This document shows, piece after piece, positions 60,268-64,000 of a DNA stretch of 64,000 nt; the first letter of the stretch is position 1, and every line of letters begins with the position of its first letter. The translations under genes and the position numbers were made by a program. The DNA comes from Duganella sp. OV510 (GTDB lineage Bacteria; Pseudomonadota; Gammaproteobacteria; Burkholderiales; Burkholderiaceae_D): assembly GCF_900100205.1 (NCBI RefSeq), contig NZ_FNEQ01000012.1, positions 62,001-126,000 of the forward strand. Reading direction: 5' to 3'. The notes under the pieces were generated by a model. The model searched no databases, was not told the origin of the DNA, and saw nothing but the letters and a program-made list of their open reading frames with translations.

Positions 60268-60739
60268 AGAACAGCTGGACCTGGCCAGCCGCCTGACGCA
60301 GGACCATCACCAGTCGCTCAAGCTGTGGCTGCGGATGTTGTCCTGCACCGTCAAGATCGAAAACGAAATCCGCAGCCGCCTGCGCGCTACCTTCGGCATT
60401 ACGCTGCCGCGCTTCGACCTGATGGCGCAACTTGAGCGCTACCCGCAGGGGCTGCGCATGGGGGAACTGTCCAAGCGTATGATGGTCACCGGCGGTAACA
60501 TCACCGGCATCACCGATCAGCTGGAGCAGGAGAAGCTGGTGGTGCGCGTGCCCGATCCGAAGGACGGCCGCGCCTACAGCGTGAAGCTGACGGCGGCCGG
60601 CCGCAAAGCCTTTGCCACCATGGCGGCGGTCCATGAAAGCTGGCTCGCCGAGCTGTTGCAGGATGTCTCCGGCGAGGACAAGGCGCAGCTGATCGAACTG
60701 CTGTCCGACATGAAGCAAAAGCTGAGGACCGAGTCATGA
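60257..60739 (+). CDS. MarR-family transcriptional regulator of the operon
   Basis: Encodes 160 residues. The winged helix-turn-helix core is GELSKRMMVTGGNITGITDQ and the wing is PDPKDGRAYSVKLTAAGRKA. It overlaps the monooxygenase stop by 11 bp and its own stop overlaps the hydratase start (ATGA), so it lies inside the operon. MarR proteins of aromatic-CoA pathways often release DNA when the CoA thioester builds up. By analogy it should bind the dyad at 56281-56302. The ATG at 60257 has GGAAAG upstream. Confidence 0.9.
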   Translation: MEDEEQLDLASRLTQDHHQSLKLWLRMLSCTVKIENEIRSRLRATFGITLPRFDLMAQLERYPQGLRMGELSKRMMVTGGNITGITDQLEQEKLVVRVPDPKDGRAYSVKLTAAGRKAFATMAAVHESWLAELLQDVSGEDKAQLIELLSDMKQKLRTES

Positions 60740-61590
60740 AATACCTTCCCGGCGAACCGCAACAACTGCCCGGCAACCGCGCCGCACTGGCCGGCTACCA
60801 GGCCAGCCACTTCCTGTTTGACGTCAGCGGCGGCGTGGCGACGCTGACGCTGAACCGTCCCGAGCGCAAGAATCCGCTGACGTTTGAATCCTATGCCGAG
60901 TTGCGCGACCTGTTCCGCGCACTGGCGTATGCAGACGACGTCAAGGCGGTGGTGCTGACCGGCGCCGGCGAGAACTTCTGCTCCGGAGGTGACGTGCATG
61001 ACATCATCGGCCCTTTGACCAGGCTGGATATGCCCGGCATGCTGGCCTTCACGCGCATGACGGGCGACCTGGTGAAAGCCATGCGCCACTGCCCGCAGCC
61101 GATCATCGCGGCGGTGGATGGCGTGTGCGCCGGCGCTGGCGCCATTCTCGCGCTGGCGTCGGACATCCGCCTAGGCACGGCGCGCAGCAAGACCGCCTTC
61201 CTGTTCACCCGCGTGGGCCTGGCTGGCGCCGACATGGGCGCGTGCTCGCTGCTGCCGCGGGTAATCGGGCAGGGCCGTGCCGCCGAGCTGCTGTACACCG
61301 GACGTTCGATGTCCGGCACTGAAGCCGAGCGCTGGGGATACTTCAATAGCGTGCAGGAACCGGAAGCGCTGCTGGATGCCGCGCGCGTTTTCGCACAGGG
61401 GCTGGCCGATGGTCCAACCTTCGCGCACGGCATGACCAAGAAAATGCTGCAGCAGGAATGGAATATGGGCGTCGACGAAGCCATCGAGGCGGAGGCGCAG
61501 GCGCAGGCGATCTGCATGGCGACCAACGACTTCCATCGCGCGTATCACGCCTTCGTGGCCAAGCAAAAACCGCAATTTGAAGGTGACTAA
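60736..61590 (+). CDS. Enoyl-CoA hydratase/isomerase family protein
   Basis: Encodes 284 residues of the crotonase fold. VATLTLNRPERKNPLTFE starts the core, the oxyanion hole glycines are in GENFCSGGDVHDI, and a second glycine region is VDGVCAGAGAILALASDIRL. Its likely task is hydration or hydrolysis of the ring-opened or reduced aminobenzoyl-CoA intermediate. It overlaps the MarR gene by 4 bp and the dehydrogenase by 1 bp, so translation is coupled. Confidence 0.9.
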   Translation: MKYLPGEPQQLPGNRAALAGYQASHFLFDVSGGVATLTLNRPERKNPLTFESYAELRDLFRALAYADDVKAVVLTGAGENFCSGGDVHDIIGPLTRLDMPGMLAFTRMTGDLVKAMRHCPQPIIAAVDGVCAGAGAILALASDIRLGTARSKTAFLFTRVGLAGADMGACSLLPRVIGQGRAAELLYTGRSMSGTEAERWGYFNSVQEPEALLDAARVFAQGLADGPTFAHGMTKKMLQQEWNMGVDEAIEAEAQAQAICMATNDFHRAYHAFVAKQKPQFEGD

Positions 61591-62750
61591 TGAGCGACAA
61601 GAATTACCTGGCGTGGCCATTCTTTGAAGCTCGCCACGCTGTGCTGGAACAGGCGCTGGACGCATGGGCCGCACAGCATGTGGCGGGCGCGCACGAGGAA
61701 GATGTGGACGCGGCCTGCCGTCATCTGGTGCGCCAGTTGGGCGAAGGCGGCTGGCTGCGCCACGCCATCGGCGGCAAGGCGCATGGCGGCGCTGGCGACA
61801 GCATCGACACGCGTACCATATGCCTGATCCGCGAAACGCTGGCGCGCCACAACGGGCTGGCCGATTTCGCCTTTGCCATGCAGGGCTTGGGCTCAGGTGC
61901 CATCAGCCTGTTTGGCAGCGAGGCCAATCGCGCCGATTACCTGCCGCGCGTGGCGCGTGGGGAGGCGATTGCGGCGTTTGCCTTGTCGGAGCCGCAGGCC
62001 GGTTCGGACGTCGCCGCCATGCAGTGCGCGGCGGTGCAGGATGGCGATCACTATGTGCTCAACGGCGAGAAGACCTGGATTTCGAATGGCGGCATCGCCG
62101 ATTTTTATGTGGTGTTTGCACGCACCGGCGAACAGCCTGGCGCGCGCGGCATCAGCGCCTTCATCGTCGATGCCGATGCGCCGGGGCTGACGATCGCGGA
62201 GCGCATCAATGTCATTGCACCGCATCCGCTGGCGCGCCTGCGCTTCAGCGATTGCCGCATCCCTTCCAGCAAGCGGCTGGGCGAAGCGGGGCAGGGCTTC
62301 AAGGTGGCGATGGCCACGCTGGACGTGTTCCGCACCTCGGTGGCGGCAGCGGCGCTGGGCTTCGCCCGCCGCGCGCTGGATGAGGCGCTGGCGCGTGCTA
62401 CGCAGCGGCAGATGTTCGGCCAGGTGCTGGCCGACTTCCAGCTGACGCAGGCGAAACTGGCCGAGATGGCCACCGGCATCGACACCTCCGCATTGCTGAC
62501 CTACCGCGCCGCGTGGCAGCGCGACCAGGGCGGCAAGGTGACCAAGGAAGCGGCGATGGCCAAGCTGCACGCCACTGAAACCGCGCAGCAGGTGATCGAC
62601 GCCGCGCTGCAGATGTTCGGCGGCCTCGGTGTGGTCAGCGGCCAGGTGGTGGAAAGCCTGTACCGCGAGATCCGCGCGCTGCGCATCTACGAAGGCGCGA
62701 CCGAAGTGCAGCAACTGATCATCGCACGCGAACTGCTGAAGGAGATCTGA
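61590..62750 (+). CDS. Acyl-CoA dehydrogenase
   Basis: Encodes 386 residues. Typical motifs are FALSEPQAGSDVAAMQ (substrate and flavin loop), LNGEKTWISNGGIADFYVVF, and the C-terminal ALQMFGGLGVVSGQVVESLY followed by YEGATEVQQLIIARELLKEI, where Glu in YEGATE is the likely catalytic base. It would oxidise an acyl-CoA intermediate of the operon pathway with FAD. The ATG overlaps the hydratase stop (TAATG). The electron acceptor genes (etf) are not in the window. Confidence 0.92.
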   Translation: MSDKNYLAWPFFEARHAVLEQALDAWAAQHVAGAHEEDVDAACRHLVRQLGEGGWLRHAIGGKAHGGAGDSIDTRTICLIRETLARHNGLADFAFAMQGLGSGAISLFGSEANRADYLPRVARGEAIAAFALSEPQAGSDVAAMQCAAVQDGDHYVLNGEKTWISNGGIADFYVVFARTGEQPGARGISAFIVDADAPGLTIAERINVIAPHPLARLRFSDCRIPSSKRLGEAGQGFKVAMATLDVFRTSVAAAALGFARRALDEALARATQRQMFGQVLADFQLTQAKLAEMATGIDTSALLTYRAAWQRDQGGKVTKEAAMAKLHATETAQQVIDAALQMFGGLGVVSGQVVESLYREIRALRIYEGATEVQQLIIARELLKEI

Positions 62751-62751
62751 G

Positions 62752-63147
62752 ATGGAGATATTGCAACCACCAGGCTGGGCGCGTCCGCGTGGCTACTCGA
62801 ACGGCGTGGCGGCCAATGGCCGCATGGTGTTCGTCAGCGGCATGATCGGCTGGGATGGCGACGGCGTCTTCCACACCGATGATTTCGCAGGCCAGGTGCG
62901 GCAGGCGCTGCTGAACATCGTCGCTGTGCTGGCCGAGGCCAACGCGAAGCCGGAACACATCGTGCGCATGACCTGGTACGTGGTGGACAAAAACGAATAC
63001 GTGGCCGCCTACAAGGCCATTGGCGCCGCCTACCGCGACATCATCGGCGCCCACTATCCGGCCATGACGGCGGTGCAGGTGGCCGCGCTGGTCGAAGACC
63101 GCGCGCGGGTGGAGATCGAAGTGACAGCAGTAGCGCCGTCCTCCTAG
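62752..63147 (+). CDS. RidA-family enamine/imine deaminase
   Basis: Encodes 131 residues. The YjgF/YER057c/UK114 fold is shown by YSNGVAANGRMVFVSGMIGW and the AxVEIE-type end (RARVEIEVTAVAP). Arg in the RVEIE segment is the conserved active-site residue. RidA proteins hydrolyse reactive enamines to ketones and ammonia. In this operon it may release the amino group of the reduced aminobenzoyl-CoA product, which is inference. AAGGAG precedes the ATG, 1 bp after the dehydrogenase stop. Confidence 0.88.
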   Translation: MEILQPPGWARPRGYSNGVAANGRMVFVSGMIGWDGDGVFHTDDFAGQVRQALLNIVAVLAEANAKPEHIVRMTWYVVDKNEYVAAYKAIGAAYRDIIGAHYPAMTAVQVAALVEDRARVEIEVTAVAPSS

Positions 63148-63248
63148 GACGATTCTATTGCGGAATGGTAAAAAATGCAATAAAATAGAGGGGATGACAA
63201 CGCGAATTCTATCGGAAGTTGCTTTTTTTTCTCAAATTTCAAGGCAAA

Positions 63249-64000
63249 ATGAAGAAATATCACGGTATTCAAATACTTCGGTTTATAGCCGCGTCTTTGG
63301 TCGTTGCTGAACACCTGCTTCTTAATGTTGTGACACAATGGGCAAATGCAGCGCATTACGTAGTTCCTCCGTTAGGGAAAATTGGTGTCATTGTTTTCTT
63401 CGGCATCAGTGGTTTTATCATGGTTACCACCCAGTACGAGACTTTCGGCAGCGCTGCGAGGGCGGCAGATTTCTTCTGGCGCCGGATTTTGCGCATCCTG
63501 CCTATTTATGCGCTGGCGACCACGATGCAGTTCATTAATAAGCGTAACTTTGGCGGCGATTATAGTTTTGTAAATTACATCAAATCACTGCTGTTTATAC
63601 CGTATGTGGGCGCAGGCAAGTTGTATCAGCCTATCCTGGCCCAGGGCTGGACGCTTAATCTGGAAATGTTCTTTTATTTCGTATTTGCACTGTCATTGAT
63701 TCTGCCTCGGGTCCGGGGCTTGACGTTATGCGTGCTTGTGTTCGTTGGGCTCGCTGCGCTGCAGGGTACGGCCGCTGATATGGGCATGCTGGCGTTTTAT
63801 GCCAATCACATCCTATTGTTCTTCGTCTGCGGCATGCTGGTAGGACTGGCCTGCAAGCACTTTGAACGGGATACCAGCTCGATGGCGTTGCCTGTCGTCG
63901 CCTGGGCACTCTTACTGCCTGCCGCAATATGGGTCAATCTGTACAGCGAAGAAGGATTGAGGTTGGTATTTAATGTGGTAATGGTGTTGGCCTGCGTGTG
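63249..64000 (+). CDS. Acyltransferase family 3 membrane protein (3' end missing)
   Basis: The window ends inside this gene; 250 codons are visible. The N-terminus KYHGIQILRFIAASLVVAEH with the family-typical His near residue 22 starts the acyltransferase-3 (OafA/NodX/ExoZ-like) fold. Many membrane helices follow, including GVIVFFGISGFIMV and WTLNLEMFFYFVFALSLIL. Such proteins acylate sugars of polysaccharides or lipopolysaccharide at the inner membrane. G+C is lower than in most genes of the window (visible A/T-rich codons such as aat, ttt, tta), suggesting acquired or cell-surface-type DNA. AAGG lies before the ATG. Confidence 0.85.
   Translation, partial: MKKYHGIQILRFIAASLVVAEHLLLNVVTQWANAAHYVVPPLGKIGVIVFFGISGFIMVTTQYETFGSAARAADFFWRRILRILPIYALATTMQFINKRNFGGDYSFVNYIKSLLFIPYVGAGKLYQPILAQGWTLNLEMFFYFVFALSLILPRVRGLTLCVLVFVGLAALQGTAADMGMLAFYANHILLFFVCGMLVGLACKHFERDTSSMALPVVAWALLLPAAIWVNLYSEEGLRLVFNVVMVLACV

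Overview
The window looks like chromosome of a free-living, G+C-rich betaproteobacterium, most likely family Oxalobacteraceae (Massilia / Duganella / Janthinobacterium group). The basis is the codon use, the housekeeping block sodB / xseA / exbB-exbD-lpxK-trm112-kdsB-adk, a DUF4148 protein, TonB-dependent receptors and very tight gene packing. This placement is inference from gene content, not a database match. No rRNA, tRNA, CRISPR array, transposase or phage gene was seen.

Layout. 0-16 kb: a metallo-beta-lactamase-fold protein, a cNMP-binding thioredoxin-reductase-like flavoprotein, cysM, a small HTH protein, the translationally coupled MoxR / DUF58 / transglutaminase / lytic transglycosylase operon, a histone-deacetylase-like hydrolase, an S9 peptidase, an OPT oligopeptide transporter and the GTPase YlqF. 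16-22 kb: a long perfect palindrome, an aromatic-ring dioxygenase, a cobalamin riboswitch driving a BtuB-like receptor and a BtuF-like binding protein, then dsbA and an SDR. 22-29 kb: an aromatic-acid (Aae-type) efflux operon with outer-membrane factor, membrane fusion protein, DUF1656 and FUSC proteins and two regulators. 29-34 kb: LysR, aldo/keto reductase, sodB, and a LacI regulator facing a glucokinase across a palindromic operator.

35.3-36.3 kb is the most unusual stretch. About 0.9 kb of A+T-rich non-coding DNA between xseA and exbB holds five diverged copies of a roughly 67-bp module. Each copy has an AATCA-type block and, 42 bp downstream (41 in one copy), a DnaA-box-like TTATCCACA or TTGTCCACA inside short inverted arms. 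This suggests a DnaA-binding locus (datA/DARS-like or origin-like), which has not been tested here.

36-51 kb: proton-channel, lipid A and KDO genes, adk, a proton-pumping pyrophosphatase of the K+-independent type, a secreted small protein whose ribosome site lies in a 10-bp stem, a TonB siderophore-type receptor with a Fur-like site, OsmC and GntR, an SDR, gamma-glutamyltransferase and a patatin lipase. 51-56 kb: a 1609-residue propeller hybrid histidine kinase with HPt, followed by a response regulator without a DNA-binding domain. 56-63 kb: a compact operon for aerobic 2-aminobenzoate (anthranilate) breakdown through its CoA thioester (ligase, fused monooxygenase/reductase, MarR, enoyl-CoA hydratase, acyl-CoA dehydrogenase, RidA), preceded by a candidate MarR operator. 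The window ends inside a lower-G+C acyltransferase gene.

A palindromic repeat family (two full copies near 16.36 and 33.96 kb) sits at gene ends. One copy supplies the last codons of xseA.
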